A DNA stretch of 64,000 nucleotides from Chitinophaga nivalis (GTDB lineage: Bacteria > Bacteroidota > Bacteroidia > Chitinophagales > Chitinophagaceae): the NCBI RefSeq assembly GCF_025989125.1, contig NZ_JAPDNR010000001.1, forward strand, positions 7,862,087 through 7,926,086. Direction: 5' to 3'. This document shows positions 45,123 to 55,202 of the stretch, piece by piece. The translations under genes and the position numbers were made by a program. Every line of letters starts with the position of its first letter. Position 1 is the first letter of the stretch. Below the pieces are notes generated by a model, which made no database searches, was not told the origin of the DNA, and worked only from the letters and a program-made list of their open reading frames with translations.

Positions 45123-45833
45123 TCACTGCTTATTGATAAAAGCGATCAGAGCCACAGCAGCATTTTCATCAAAAGGACCATCATACAAACTGAAAAATTT
45201 CCGCGAAGCCTCCAACGCCACCGGATCATTCTCCAATGCCGATAAAAACAATTTCTTCCGGATACTTACTTTCACCGGCGTCCCTGCTGCAATCAGGTAA
45301 TAGCTATACTCCTTCTTGTATTCATCATATTCTTTTCCACCCGGCACAGGTTCATTATCCTCTATATCTGCTTTCACCAATATAATGTGGGTATCCTTTA
45401 CCAGCATGTATTTCCCCTTTACCAACTGCTGCATGAATTTCCATTGCCGGTTGGTTTCCACGCCCACATAATAATAGCTGAGTTCCCGGTGTTTGAAATG
45501 AAAGGCTTGTATACCGGCTACTTCCGGCGTATAGGTATGGCCATTCTGGCCTTTGATGATGAGCATATTTTTCTCCAGGTCCAGGTTGGCATGGAATGCC
45601 CTGGCACGTTGTACCGGTTTGTTGTTCATGGAATCCAGCCACATATACTCCCAACTGGTATACAGGTAAGGAGAACCAACCGTATTGTTCTTATTGCCAA
45701 AACCAGCTACAGAACAGGATTTCAATCCGCGGATACTATCCCGCATATCGGCCGCCGGCGCCGGGGCCTCCTGTCCGTAAAGCCTGGTAATCGTAATCAC
45801 CAGCAGGACAGGCAGTAACATCCATTGTTTCAT
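45123..45833 (-). CDS. Exported protein of unknown function downstream of SusD pair 2
   Basis: 236 residues with a signal peptide (cleavage near YGQEAP). Beta-rich middle (KNMLIIKGQNGHTYTPEVAG; YYYVGVETNRQWKFMQQL) and a helical C-terminus. I do not recognise a family. It follows the SusD gene by 87 bases on the same strand, so it is likely part of that operon. The residues HANLDLEKNMLII suggest a protein that is assembled as a beta sandwich; that is inference only. Confidence 0.6.
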   Translation of the reverse strand: MKQWMLLPVLLVITITRLYGQEAPAPAADMRDSIRGLKSCSVAGFGNKNNTVGSPYLYTSWEYMWLDSMNNKPVQRARAFHANLDLEKNMLIIKGQNGHTYTPEVAGIQAFHFKHRELSYYYVGVETNRQWKFMQQLVKGKYMLVKDTHIILVKADIEDNEPVPGGKEYDEYKKEYSYYLIAAGTPVKVSIRKKLFLSALENDPVALEASRKFFSLYDGPFDENAAVALIAFINKQ

Positions 45834-45920
45834 ACAAAATAGCTTATGCAGTCAGCGACGTGATACCGGCAACAGCGGGGTGGCTATTGCCGGCATCTGT
45901 AAGTTCTGTCAGGATGATCA

Positions 45921-47495
45921 TCAGGGTTTATCCCACCACACCGGCGTGGTAAACAAATCCGCGCCCTGCGCGGCATTGGCAGCTTCTACATTTTCGCGGT
46001 TTACATCATAGTCATTACGTGGATACCGCAACCGGCGCGGGATCTGGCCATTGGTTTCGTTATTCTTGTAATTCACCGGCTTCAGCACCGGATAACCGCT
46101 ACGGCGCCAGTTAGCATACGCTTCATATTCATTCAAAAACGTGGTGATATAATACTGGGTGTTAATGGCTTCCAGCTTCGTATTCAGGCTACCGGCACCC
46201 ACTGCCGCCGATTCTGCCAGGGCATAGGCCTGCGCCGCAGCGTCGTCATATACAATCGCGGGCCCGTACAAAGACCATTGCCAGATACCAGACTTCACCC
46301 CGGTAATAAAACGGGACACCGGATCTCCGGCAATCCATCCTCTTGCCGTGGCTTCTGCCAACATCAGCTGTACTTCCGAATACGTCAGGAAAATGTTGGG
46401 GGAATTGGGTTGCGCAATTATCTGCCGGGGCTGTGAGTAGTGCGCCAGATCCGCATCTCCGGTAGATCCGATGCCGTATACCGGATCAGAAGTATTATCA
46501 TATCCATTGGGCAATCCTTTCTGCAGCGCAGGTACGTTGCTGCCACCCGGTGTGGAATCCGGTTTCGGTAGTTCTGAAATAAACGGCAAACGCGGATCGT
46601 TCTTCGTTTTGAGCAGGTCTACAAAAAATTTAGAGAGCTTGATAGATAGGTTACTCTTCCCTGTTTCTGCCCTGCTGCCGGGGTATACACCTATCACGTG
46701 GCTATTGGGATTATCATAATCACCGGCTACATGCTGCATGTAGAAGATGTCTTCATTTCGTGTAAAAACGCCACCAGCAACGGCTTTCTGTACATACTCC
46801 TTCGCTTTGGCCGGATCGGATTTTTTAGACAGGCGTAAACCGATACGCAGCAACAATGAATACGCCAGCTTCTTCCACTGCTCCGGCGATCCGCCGTAAC
46901 CGGAAATATCAGCACTGCCAGGCGTTGCCTTCGCTGCATCCAGCTTCGCGGCAGCGGCGATTAATTCTGCTGCCAAACCATTATAAATCGTTTCCTGCCG
47001 GTCGTAGGCCGGAGAAAAATTCAGGTCCAGAAAACCTCGCCCCGCTGCCAGATAGGGTACATCTCCATGCAGGTCTGTTAACCGCTGCAACATAATTACC
47101 TTCGTAATCGTAGCCATGGCATTAAAATTGGCCTGTGCAGGATCATTCGCTGTCTGGTTTATCAACGTAACCAGTATCTTGATACCATTCGGATAAAACG
47201 AGTTAAAGGCGGCCCCGCTGTAACCATCGTTATACAGGTATTTATCTCCCGCATACGTGAGACTGAGTGAAGATAAATGCTGCACCATAGGCCCGCAGTA
47301 AATGAGATTGGAACGCCACGCTTCAAATTCACCACCGGAAGCATAAAGCAATCCCCGCGTAAGCAGAATACCCGGTGTTACAGCCGGTGCAGCGGTAGGA
47401 TCCGTATTGATCTGTTCAAAGTTTTTTGTACAGGCGCTCATGGCCAGTGTAGCGGCCAACAGCCATATCCTGCCTTGATATATTAACTTAAACAT
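45921..47495 (-). CDS. SusD/RagB-like outer-membrane lipoprotein (pair 2)
   Basis: 524-residue binding lipoprotein with lipobox MSAC near 21. LTDLHGDVPYL near 137-147 and AYDRQETIYNGLAAEL near 160-175 mark the SusD-like_2 group; the C-terminal NWRRSGYPVLKPV and RRLRYP segments are family-typical. It begins 11 bases after the SusC stop. The likely ligand is unknown. Confidence 0.9.
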   Translation of the reverse strand: MFKLIYQGRIWLLAATLAMSACTKNFEQINTDPTAAPAVTPGILLTRGLLYASGGEFEAWRSNLIYCGPMVQHLSSLSLTYAGDKYLYNDGYSGAAFNSFYPNGIKILVTLINQTANDPAQANFNAMATITKVIMLQRLTDLHGDVPYLAAGRGFLDLNFSPAYDRQETIYNGLAAELIAAAAKLDAAKATPGSADISGYGGSPEQWKKLAYSLLLRIGLRLSKKSDPAKAKEYVQKAVAGGVFTRNEDIFYMQHVAGDYDNPNSHVIGVYPGSRAETGKSNLSIKLSKFFVDLLKTKNDPRLPFISELPKPDSTPGGSNVPALQKGLPNGYDNTSDPVYGIGSTGDADLAHYSQPRQIIAQPNSPNIFLTYSEVQLMLAEATARGWIAGDPVSRFITGVKSGIWQWSLYGPAIVYDDAAAQAYALAESAAVGAGSLNTKLEAINTQYYITTFLNEYEAYANWRRSGYPVLKPVNYKNNETNGQIPRRLRYPRNDYDVNRENVEAANAAQGADLFTTPVWWDKP

Positions 47496-47506
47496 GTGCA
47501 GCTGAT

Positions 47507-50500
47507 TTAAAATTTCACATTCAGGTTTAATCCATAGCTTCTTGCCTGGGGATACCCCAATACTTCGGCACCCTGACCGGCGCCGTTACCATACGTAGAT
47601 TCCGGATCTACGTTGGGAATATCTTTATAAATAATCCAGAGGTTACGGGCTACGAACGATAAGGAAGCGCCGGTAAAGGGCGTTTTCTTCATGATCTCCG
47701 GCGAGAGGTTATAGGTAAGGATTACCTGCCGCAACTTGATAAAGGCCCCATCGTAAATAAACGGCTCGGCAATATTGAACGCGATATTCTGGTAATAGTC
47801 CTGTGCAGAAACGGTTTTATCCACATATTTGGAAGGATCATTGGGGTCCTGCGCCTTGATTTTCACACCTCCTTCCCTGCCTTCCAGCGTATTCTTCTGC
47901 AGGCCGTAATAGTAGGCATAATCATTGGTACCGGAATAGATTTTATTACCCCAGCGGGCATCTACCAATACGCCCAGTGAAAAAGATTTGTAGCTGAAAC
48001 TGTTGGTCACCCCCAATGTATACGGCGCCACACCAGTACCAAAAATAGTGTTCTCTCCCTGTAAAGGTTTGCCGGCACTGTTGAACAGGATATTTCCCTG
48101 CTCGTCGCGTTTGAACTTATAGCCCATGATCACACCGAAAGGTTCACCAGGCACCTGCTGAATGGTGACATTGAATGTACGTACATCCGCTACCTTCAGG
48201 GATTTCAGTTTACCATCCAGTTGTATTACCTCACTGCGGTTGTAGGAGAAGTTCGGGGTAATATCCCAGGTGAAATTTTTATTCCGTACAGGCGTTCCCG
48301 TTAACATCAGTTCTACGCCTTTGTTACTCACCTTACCTACGTTGATAAAGGCCGCATTATAACCGGTAGCAACCGACACGGAGGCCTGTACAATATCATC
48401 ATTGGTTTTACGGTTGTAGTAAGAGAAATCAACGGTCAGGCGGTTATCAAAGAATCGCGCCTCCAGTCCTGCTTCATAGCTGTCGTTGGTATAAGGCCGC
48501 AGGTTGGGATTGGGAATAATATAATTACCATCGGTAGATTTTTTCACATCAGCTACCGGCAGGGTATTGGTGCCTAGTGACATGGGGTTTTGTACCTGGT
48601 AGCCCAGACGCAAACGATAAGGATCGGTGTCGCCACCTACACGGGCCCAGGATGTTCTCAGCTTGGCGTAATTAATCCATTTCGGCATGGTTACCACATC
48701 AGATAACACAAAGCTCAATCCCGCCGATGGATAAAAAATACTGTTGCTGTTCAGCGGCAAGGTGGAGAACCAGTCATTGCGGCCGGTGAGCGTCAGGTAC
48801 AGAAAACTCCGGAAGCCCACTTCTGCGGACGCATATACGGAGTTGATCTTCTTCTCAAAAATATCATTGAGTACCGTTTTGGTTTGCAGGTTACTCTGGT
48901 CGTAATAGTAGGGCACATTGAAGGTTGCGCCTCTCAGGTACAACTTATCATTTTTACTGCGCATGACATTGGCGCCGGCAAAAGCAGTTACCCGCCAGTC
49001 TTTGGCCACCAGCTTATCCATGCCTACCATCACATCCGCATTGAGTTCGTAGAAGCTTTGCCGGGTCTGGTCATTGATTTCGCCACCCGGTATATAAGCC
49101 GTACCGTTGGGCGTAATGGCTTTATTGGTTCTGTTATACATATCGGCCCCGATGCGGCCTTTTACATACAACCAGCTGAGCACATCATACCGTAGCTCTG
49201 CGGCATTGATATAACGGTCTTTTTTATCATCCTGCTCAAAATCATATGCGGCAAACCAGGGATTGGTTGTATACTGATTATCACTCCAGCGGGCTTCATT
49301 TCCGTCCGGATCCAGTTTACTTTCTCTCAGGGTTTGTACGCTTAAACTGGTAGGCAACAGATACAGGGAGTAATTGGCATTACCCGGTGAATCCGATACC
49401 CGTGGCCGGTTGTAGGTACGTTCCCGGATATATTTTGCATATACGTTTAACGTGAGGTGTTTGCCTAACAAAGCGGAAATATTGAGCGAGAGGTTATCTC
49501 TTCTGATACCCGAATTGGGCAGCATGGCTTCATTCTTCATATCGGTAGCCCCGAAGCGGTAGGTAAATTTATCGGTGCCTCCGCTCATGGCTACTGAATT
49601 GGTGAAGGTGTATCCGCTTTTGTAGAATTTTTTGAAGTTATCCTTTACGGCGCTGTAGGGCCGGAATTTGCCGTCGTACTGGATAACGGAAGAACCATCC
49701 AGTTTAGCGCCCCAGCTGAAAAGGCCACCGGATCTGGCTTCTCCGACTGTCTGCGGTTTTAAGCCGTTTTGTCCCATTCCGTATTCATATTGCCAGTCGA
49801 GGCTATTCACAATCGGGCGGTCTATCACGATGTTGCTGCTGTATTCAATGCCTACTCCTTTTCTTTTGGCACCGCTTTTAGTGGTGATGAGGATAACCCC
49901 GTTAGAAGCACGGGAACCGTATAAAGCGCCGGCAGAACCACCTTTGAGCACCGTCATGGAAGCAATATCATCGGGGTTGATGCTGGAAATACCGTCGCCG
50001 GCATCCGTTCCGCCATATTCAGTGGCCGCACCTAAGTTATCATTATTGATAGGAATCCCATCTACTACGATGAGAGGTTGATTGTTCCTGTTTTTATCGA
50101 TCGAAGTATTTCCCCGCAGAATGATACGGGTAGACCCTGCAGGTCCGGTAGCTGTGGTGGTAACATTTAAGCCCGCCACTTTACCGGAGAGGGTATTGGC
50201 GATATTGGTAGAACGTGCCTGGGTGAGTTCTTCGCCCTTTATCTCTGATACCGCATAACCGAGGGCTTTCTTTTCCTTGCGGATGCCGAGGGCGGTGACT
50301 ACCACTTCACTGAGATTCTTCTCATCCTGTTTCAGCACCACATTCTGGGTAGGTTCGTTCCCTACAGCGATTTCCTGTGGCAGGTATCCCAGGTACCGGA
50401 ACAGCAAGGTACTGCCTGGCGGCGCCGTTATGGTGTAATTACCGTCTATGTTTGTAGCTGTTCCTTTGGAAGTACCTTTTATCAGGATATTCACGCCCAT

Positions 50501-50626
50501 GAGGGGTTGGCCGCCGCTATCCGTTACCTTGCCGGTGAAGGTCGTGGTGTACTGGCCCCACACAACGGTGTTTACCAGCAATAATAACACAATAAAAAGT
50601 ATAGCATATTTAGCATTTCTGATCAT
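47507..50626 (-). CDS. SusC/RagA TonB-linked outer-membrane transporter (pair 2)
   Basis: 1,039 residues. Signal peptide (about 1-24), regulatory-like beta domain (FTGKVTDSGGQPLMGVNILI), plug (SEVVVTALGI; TRIILRGNTSI; ASMTVLKGGSAGALYGSRAS), barrel ending SYGLNLNVKF with the terminal phenylalanine needed for assembly. No STN domain, so no direct signalling to a FecR partner is expected. First gene of a unit with SusD and the 236-residue protein. No consensus promoter could be found in the 539-base upstream gap. Confidence 0.92.
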   Translation of the reverse strand: MIRNAKYAILFIVLLLLVNTVVWGQYTTTFTGKVTDSGGQPLMGVNILIKGTSKGTATNIDGNYTITAPPGSTLLFRYLGYLPQEIAVGNEPTQNVVLKQDEKNLSEVVVTALGIRKEKKALGYAVSEIKGEELTQARSTNIANTLSGKVAGLNVTTTATGPAGSTRIILRGNTSIDKNRNNQPLIVVDGIPINNDNLGAATEYGGTDAGDGISSINPDDIASMTVLKGGSAGALYGSRASNGVILITTKSGAKRKGVGIEYSSNIVIDRPIVNSLDWQYEYGMGQNGLKPQTVGEARSGGLFSWGAKLDGSSVIQYDGKFRPYSAVKDNFKKFYKSGYTFTNSVAMSGGTDKFTYRFGATDMKNEAMLPNSGIRRDNLSLNISALLGKHLTLNVYAKYIRERTYNRPRVSDSPGNANYSLYLLPTSLSVQTLRESKLDPDGNEARWSDNQYTTNPWFAAYDFEQDDKKDRYINAAELRYDVLSWLYVKGRIGADMYNRTNKAITPNGTAYIPGGEINDQTRQSFYELNADVMVGMDKLVAKDWRVTAFAGANVMRSKNDKLYLRGATFNVPYYYDQSNLQTKTVLNDIFEKKINSVYASAEVGFRSFLYLTLTGRNDWFSTLPLNSNSIFYPSAGLSFVLSDVVTMPKWINYAKLRTSWARVGGDTDPYRLRLGYQVQNPMSLGTNTLPVADVKKSTDGNYIIPNPNLRPYTNDSYEAGLEARFFDNRLTVDFSYYNRKTNDDIVQASVSVATGYNAAFINVGKVSNKGVELMLTGTPVRNKNFTWDITPNFSYNRSEVIQLDGKLKSLKVADVRTFNVTIQQVPGEPFGVIMGYKFKRDEQGNILFNSAGKPLQGENTIFGTGVAPYTLGVTNSFSYKSFSLGVLVDARWGNKIYSGTNDYAYYYGLQKNTLEGREGGVKIKAQDPNDPSKYVDKTVSAQDYYQNIAFNIAEPFIYDGAFIKLRQVILTYNLSPEIMKKTPFTGASLSFVARNLWIIYKDIPNVDPESTYGNGAGQGAEVLGYPQARSYGLNLNVKF

Positions 50627-51165
50627 ACTATAAAAAATAAAGTGAAGAAATAGTAGAATAGAACAGAGAAGGAATCACACGCTATAACAACGAATCCGGG
50701 AAAGTGTTTGACTCCTGCCGGAAGAATTCAGGTACAGCCGTTACCGGTAGCCTTGCGGACAAACAATACACTCCCTTATGCTGCCTTCCGGAGAAGACGG
50801 CATGATTCGTTCTATCCTATGTCAGGCCTTATTTGTTCTTTCCTTTCATACGTTCAGGGTTTGTCAGCAGTAATCTGTTGAATAGGGGTTACAGCTGCAG
50901 CTGGTTTCAGTTTTTCAGGTTCTGTCAAATGTGGATCTTTTAGGCGGTTAATATTGTATAGATTCAGGGCAGGATGCTCCCCCTGATGACGAATGAATGC
51001 CTGTCTGTTGCGCGATGACGCCAACCTTCTCCGGCGGTATATCAGTGCCTGGCTTTGTATCTTTTTTTAACGGGAATGACTATATATAATTCGTTTCAAT
51101 GGTTCATAAGTACTACAGTACCGCAAAAATCTGTTATTCCACTGCATTGTGCTGTGTAGCCGCAC
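50627..51165. other. Gap between SusC pair 2 and the LacI gene
   Basis: About 540 bases with no supported gene. The promoter of the SusC operon must lie here, but only an off-length -7-like element (TATTGTTTG on the minus strand near 50785) is visible. No terminator is clear for the LacI gene on its other side. Confidence 0.5.
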
Positions 51166-52176
51166 TCAGGTAGATTCACGAATAATCAGTTCCGGGGCCA
51201 GTACAATCTGTTGCGGGGAGGTAGAAGGTTGATTGAGTTCCTGCATCAGCAGGTTGATGATATTTTTTCCGATAGCCGGAATGGGTTGTGCCACGCAGGT
51301 GATAGCAGGACTGTGCAGGCGGAACAGGTCGTGGTCATCGAAACTGATGACGCCTATTTTTTTGCCGATCTGCCAGCCGAGGGAGCGCAGACTTTCGATA
51401 CCACAGATACCCAGGTAGTTGGTGGCAAAGAAAACGGCGTCCAGGCCTTTTACTGTGGTCAGGAAATGTTTTATTTCCGTGGTGAAATGTTCCCGGTCCA
51501 ATTCAAAGGGGAGTTTTTTTACCAGGGTTTTCTGAAAAGGAATACGGTGGTCTTTGAGCGCCGCCATATATCCGTCCATACGATCTTTCATCTGGATCTG
51601 ATCGGAGGTAATGGTTACAATGCCTATTTTCCGGTAGCCCTGTTGAATCAGGTGGGAAGTGGCATCATAGGTGCCCTGAAAGTTGTCCACCACTACGTAA
51701 TGGCTGCTCACGTGCGGGAAGTAACGGTCCATGAGTACCACCGGCTTGCCGGTAGTTTTGAGCAGTTCTATTTCTTTATCCAGGTTTTTGGTAGGCGTAA
51801 TGATGTAGCCGTCTACCTGGCGGTATTTGAGTACTTCCAGCAGTCCCTTGGCTTTTTCCGTATTGTCTTCTGTACTGCCATACAGCACTTTGTAGCCGTA
51901 TTTATCGGCTTCATCTTCCATTACCTTGGCGAGGCTGGCGAAGAAATTATTGGCAATATCCTCCACTATGAGGCCGATGGTTTTGGTTTTTCCGGTGCGC
52001 AGGCCGCGTGCCAGCTGATTGGGTTTGTACTTCAACCGTGTAGCAATTTTTTGAATTTTTTTGCTGACCTGGTCACTGATTCTTTTTTCTTTTGCTTTTC
52101 CGTTGAGTACAAAGGAGACGGTAGTAGGAGATACTCCTGCCTGTTTTGCAATATCTTTGATAGAGATTCCTTTCAT
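51166..52176 (-). CDS. LacI-family transcriptional regulator
   Basis: 336 residues from ATG 52176 (a TTG at 52185 is in frame). The N-terminal helix-turn-helix (SIKDIAKQAGVSPTTVSFVLN, about 5-25) and hinge helix (YKPNQLARGLRTGKTKTIG) are classical; the effector domain has periplasmic-binding-protein folds with VDNFQGTYDATSHLI and FDDHDLF. It likely binds a sugar and regulates one of the adjoining SusC/SusD units. Lies between pair 2 and the AraC gene, divergent from the latter across 302 bases. Confidence 0.9.
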   Translation of the reverse strand: MKGISIKDIAKQAGVSPTTVSFVLNGKAKEKRISDQVSKKIQKIATRLKYKPNQLARGLRTGKTKTIGLIVEDIANNFFASLAKVMEDEADKYGYKVLYGSTEDNTEKAKGLLEVLKYRQVDGYIITPTKNLDKEIELLKTTGKPVVLMDRYFPHVSSHYVVVDNFQGTYDATSHLIQQGYRKIGIVTITSDQIQMKDRMDGYMAALKDHRIPFQKTLVKKLPFELDREHFTTEIKHFLTTVKGLDAVFFATNYLGICGIESLRSLGWQIGKKIGVISFDDHDLFRLHSPAITCVAQPIPAIGKNIINLLMQELNQPSTSPQQIVLAPELIIREST

Positions 52177-52478
52177 AGAAGACAACGCTATATCGATTTA
52201 GCCCAGCGTAATTTACAAAATCAAGTTGAAAAATACGTGGTTGGTTTAATTATTCCAAACATCCGGCAGAAAATGATGTTGGCTTCCGGTATCACATTAA
52301 AAGGTTATTTTCGGGATAATGGTATTTTTTTAACCAATTTTTAATAATTTGGCAACATTCATAGGATAATGGTAGTACCAATCACCTGTCAATCTACGGT
52401 TACTGATCAGTACATATTGGCAATGGTAATAAAGTATAGGACTGTTACAATAAAATAGTTGTTTAAATTAATACGTGA

Positions 52479-53354
52479 ATGAAACCCATCCTTATTAAAG
52501 TGGGGGCTTTTGCCGATAACCAGATCACCATCATAGAGAGATGTGATCCATATTTCAATACACCGTTTCATTTTCATCCGGAATGTGAGCTGGTATATGT
52601 GACGGAAAGCCACGGAAAAAGAATTGTGGGAGATAGCATAGAGAGCTTTGAAGAAGGCGACATGGTGTTTCTGGGACCACATATACCACATGTATGGTAT
52701 AATGAAGAAGATTATTACAAAGGAGACGAAACGCTGAAGGCGAAGTCTGTGGTGATTTATTTTCCGAAAGATATTTTCGGGGAGAAGTTCTACGGATTAC
52801 CGGAAACGAAGGCGTTGACGGAGCTTTTTCACCGTGCCCAGCGGGGTATGAAGATCACCGGGGCTACGCATGATAAGCTGAAACAGGAAATTTTAACCTT
52901 GCCTAAAAAAGAAGGCCTCGACAGGATTATCTCTTTACTGAGTATTCTGAAAACCCTGTCGGAAACACGGGATTGTTATTACCTTGCCAGTACCGGTTAT
53001 TCACATGCCTACAATGTGAAGGACAACCACAAGATTGACGAAGTGTTTAAATATGTAATGAATAATTTCTCCAAGGAGATTTCCCTCCAGGATGTAGCCA
53101 GCATTACCAATTTATCGCCACAGTCGTTCTGTCGTTTTTTTAAGAACCGTACCAAAAAATCGTTTGTACAGTTCCTGAATGAAGTGCGTATAGGCCATGC
53201 CTGTAAACGGCTCACGGAAGAAGATTGGTCGATTGCAGAAATAGCTTATTCCTGTGGATTTAAGAACCTGTCCAATTTTAACCGGTTTTTCAAGGAAATT
53301 GTAGGCAAAACACCGAAAGAATACAAAAATGAGTTACGACTCAAAGAAGCCTAA
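52479..53354 (+). CDS. AraC-family transcriptional regulator with cupin sensor
   Basis: 291 residues. The N-terminal cupin-like sensor (HFHPECELVYVTESHGKRIV, then GDMVFLGPHIPHVW, about 30-75) is followed by the C-terminal double helix-turn-helix (ISLQDVASITNLSPQSFCRFF and WSIAEIAYSCGFKNLSNFNR, about 198-275). Family members are usually activators of sugar-use genes. It is 130 bases upstream of the ECF sigma gene on the same strand and divergent from LacI. Confidence 0.9.
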   Translation: MKPILIKVGAFADNQITIIERCDPYFNTPFHFHPECELVYVTESHGKRIVGDSIESFEEGDMVFLGPHIPHVWYNEEDYYKGDETLKAKSVVIYFPKDIFGEKFYGLPETKALTELFHRAQRGMKITGATHDKLKQEILTLPKKEGLDRIISLLSILKTLSETRDCYYLASTGYSHAYNVKDNHKIDEVFKYVMNNFSKEISLQDVASITNLSPQSFCRFFKNRTKKSFVQFLNEVRIGHACKRLTEEDWSIAEIAYSCGFKNLSNFNRFFKEIVGKTPKEYKNELRLKEA

Positions 53355-53398
53355 CTACTTAAAAAACAAACAAATGGAACGATTTTGTCTTTTCGGAA

Positions 53399-53416
53399 AT
53401 TTAGGTGTTCCTAAAT
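53399..53416. promoter_or_regulatory. Palindrome upstream of the ECF sigma gene
   Basis: ATTTAGG and CCTAAAT flank a 4-base spacer (TGTT), about 70 bases before the sigma ATG. There is no T run, so an operator is more likely than a terminator. Confidence 0.35.
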
Positions 53417-53484
53417 ACAGAATTTATTCTTACTTTCAATGCTAGTAATTATCAACCAAAACGCTTAATTACTACTGTAATTCG

Positions 53485-54075
53485 ATGTACAGCAGTTGTT
53501 CCGATAACGAGTTAGTATCGCTGCTCAAAAGCGATGACAGCGCAGCCTTCAATGCCATCTACGACCGCTACAGTAAGATGCTGTATCTATTTGTATACAG
53601 TAAACTGGAGGCTGGAGAAATCAGCAAAGATGTACTGCAGGATATTTTTATCTCCCTCTGGGAAAAGCGACACTCCCTGGTGCTGAAAGAGTCGCTGAAG
53701 GCCTATCTGTACCAGATGGCCCGTCACAAAATCATAGACATATACCGTAAAAACGCCACCTACCGGAAATATTTACAACAACTTATCGAGCATTTCGATG
53801 CCCAACCGCACTCGGTGATAGAAACGGTGGATTATAAAGCCAAAACCCAGGATATGTTTGAGGCAATCAATCATCTTCCGGGCCGGATGAAAGAAATTTT
53901 TATGCTCAGCAGGTTTGAAAACCTGACCGTAGAGCAAATTTCTACTCACCTTGGCTTATCCCAGCAAACCGTAAAAAATCAGATCACCAAGGCATTAAAG
54001 ATTTTAAGAGCCAACTATGCACAAACGGATATGATTCTGTTGGTTATATCCCTTATCCTGACCGGAGGTTTATAA
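53485..54075 (+). CDS. ECF sigma factor of a FecR/SusC signalling unit
   Basis: 196 residues, FecI-like. Region 2 (FNAIYDRYSKMLYLFVYSKL and VLQDIFISLWEKRHSL) and region 4 (RFENLTVEQISTHLGLSQQTVKNQI) are complete; the C-terminal hydrophobic tail (MILLVISLILTGGL) is often seen in such Bacteroidota sigma factors. Followed by FecR and an STN-bearing SusC, the standard surface-signalling trio: ligand import at the SusC, signal through FecR, release of sigma, transcription of the transporter. Confidence 0.9.
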   Translation: MYSSCSDNELVSLLKSDDSAAFNAIYDRYSKMLYLFVYSKLEAGEISKDVLQDIFISLWEKRHSLVLKESLKAYLYQMARHKIIDIYRKNATYRKYLQQLIEHFDAQPHSVIETVDYKAKTQDMFEAINHLPGRMKEIFMLSRFENLTVEQISTHLGLSQQTVKNQITKALKILRANYAQTDMILLVISLILTGGL

Positions 54076-54153
54076 TGTGTATAAAAAACACGCTGTGGCA
54101 ATGGTACTATTCCTTCATTATTACGACTTATCAACAACACAAAACGCTATCAG

Positions 54154-55176
54154 GTGGACACAGAACAGATAAAAATATTGCTGGAGCGATATAATCAGGG
54201 GAGTTGCTCACCGGAAGAAGCGGATATTATAAACCAATGGTTTGAACGTATCAACCGGCATCAATCTGCCGTAGTGGACGACGCTGCACTCGATTTGCAG
54301 CTGGAATCCATAAAATTGCATATCAATGAACAGATCGCTCCTGCCACACCGGTGCGCCGGATGTATGCCTGGTACTGGTCTGCCGCTGCCGCAGCTATCC
54401 TGCTGGCAGCAGCCCTGTTCTGGTTCAATAACCAACGCCCGGCGGCTACGCTCCTTCCGGAAAAACAGCTGGCGAAACTACCGCCTGCAAAAAGCAACCG
54501 GGTGGAGAAAGACGGCTTTATAGAAATCACGACTGCCAAAGGTGCCAATGAAAATATTGTACTGGAAGATGGCAGCTCCATTGCACTCAACGCAGGCAGT
54601 AAAGTGCGCTATCCAAGCCACTTCTCCGCGTCTGCACGGAACGTTTTCCTGGAAGAAGGGGAAGCGTTTTTTCAGGTGAGCACTGATCCCAAACGACAGT
54701 TTGTGGTAAGAGCAGCCGAAATTGCCACCACCGCACTGGGCACCACCTTCAACATCCGGGCGTACAGCCAGGAAAACCAGGTGACCGTAGCCCTGATCAG
54801 TGGTAAAGTAAAAATAGACCAGCTGAATGGCGATGGCCAGGAAACAGCCTCTATGATCCTGTTACCCAGTGAACAGATCAGCTATAACCGGCAATCCCTC
54901 AGCCTCGTTAAAACGGTCTTTTCCAAACCGGATGAAGTAACCGGCTGGCAACAAGGTTATCTTGTATTCCGCGATGCCCCTTATAATGAAATTGTTACCA
55001 GTATTGAAAACCGCTACGGTGTAACGGTGATCAATAAAAGCGATAAAACCAAGTGGAATTACACCGGCTTTTTTAAAAATGAAAGCCTGAAAGACGTTAT
55101 GGATATTATTTGTATTGCAAAATCATTATCTTATACCATTAAAAACGATACTATTTATCTGGTAAATAAAAACTAG
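54154..55176 (+). CDS. FecR-like anti-sigma regulator
   Basis: 340-residue inner-membrane protein with GTG start. Short cytoplasmic domain (1-70) that holds the sigma factor, one membrane helix (WYWSAAAAAILLAAALFWF, about 69-87), then the FecR beta domain (ITTAKGANENIVLEDGSSIA; LEEGEAFFQVSTDPKRQFVV) and a C-terminal STN-like fold (FRDAPYNEIVTSIENRYGV, ending YTIKNDTIYLVN) that contacts the transporter. Lies 78 bases after the sigma gene and 26 bases before the SusC ATG. Confidence 0.9.
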   Translation: MDTEQIKILLERYNQGSCSPEEADIINQWFERINRHQSAVVDDAALDLQLESIKLHINEQIAPATPVRRMYAWYWSAAAAAILLAAALFWFNNQRPAATLLPEKQLAKLPPAKSNRVEKDGFIEITTAKGANENIVLEDGSSIALNAGSKVRYPSHFSASARNVFLEEGEAFFQVSTDPKRQFVVRAAEIATTALGTTFNIRAYSQENQVTVALISGKVKIDQLNGDGQETASMILLPSEQISYNRQSLSLVKTVFSKPDEVTGWQQGYLVFRDAPYNEIVTSIENRYGVTVINKSDKTKWNYTGFFKNESLKDVMDIICIAKSLSYTIKNDTIYLVNKN

Positions 55177-55202
55177 TTCATATGGAGGTAAAGCCATGCC
55201 CC

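Noticed and set aside
51211..52344. Open frame of 377 codons antisense to the LacI gene
   Set aside because: The opposite strand encodes a complete LacI protein with clear motifs; the frame has no family features and is a shadow.
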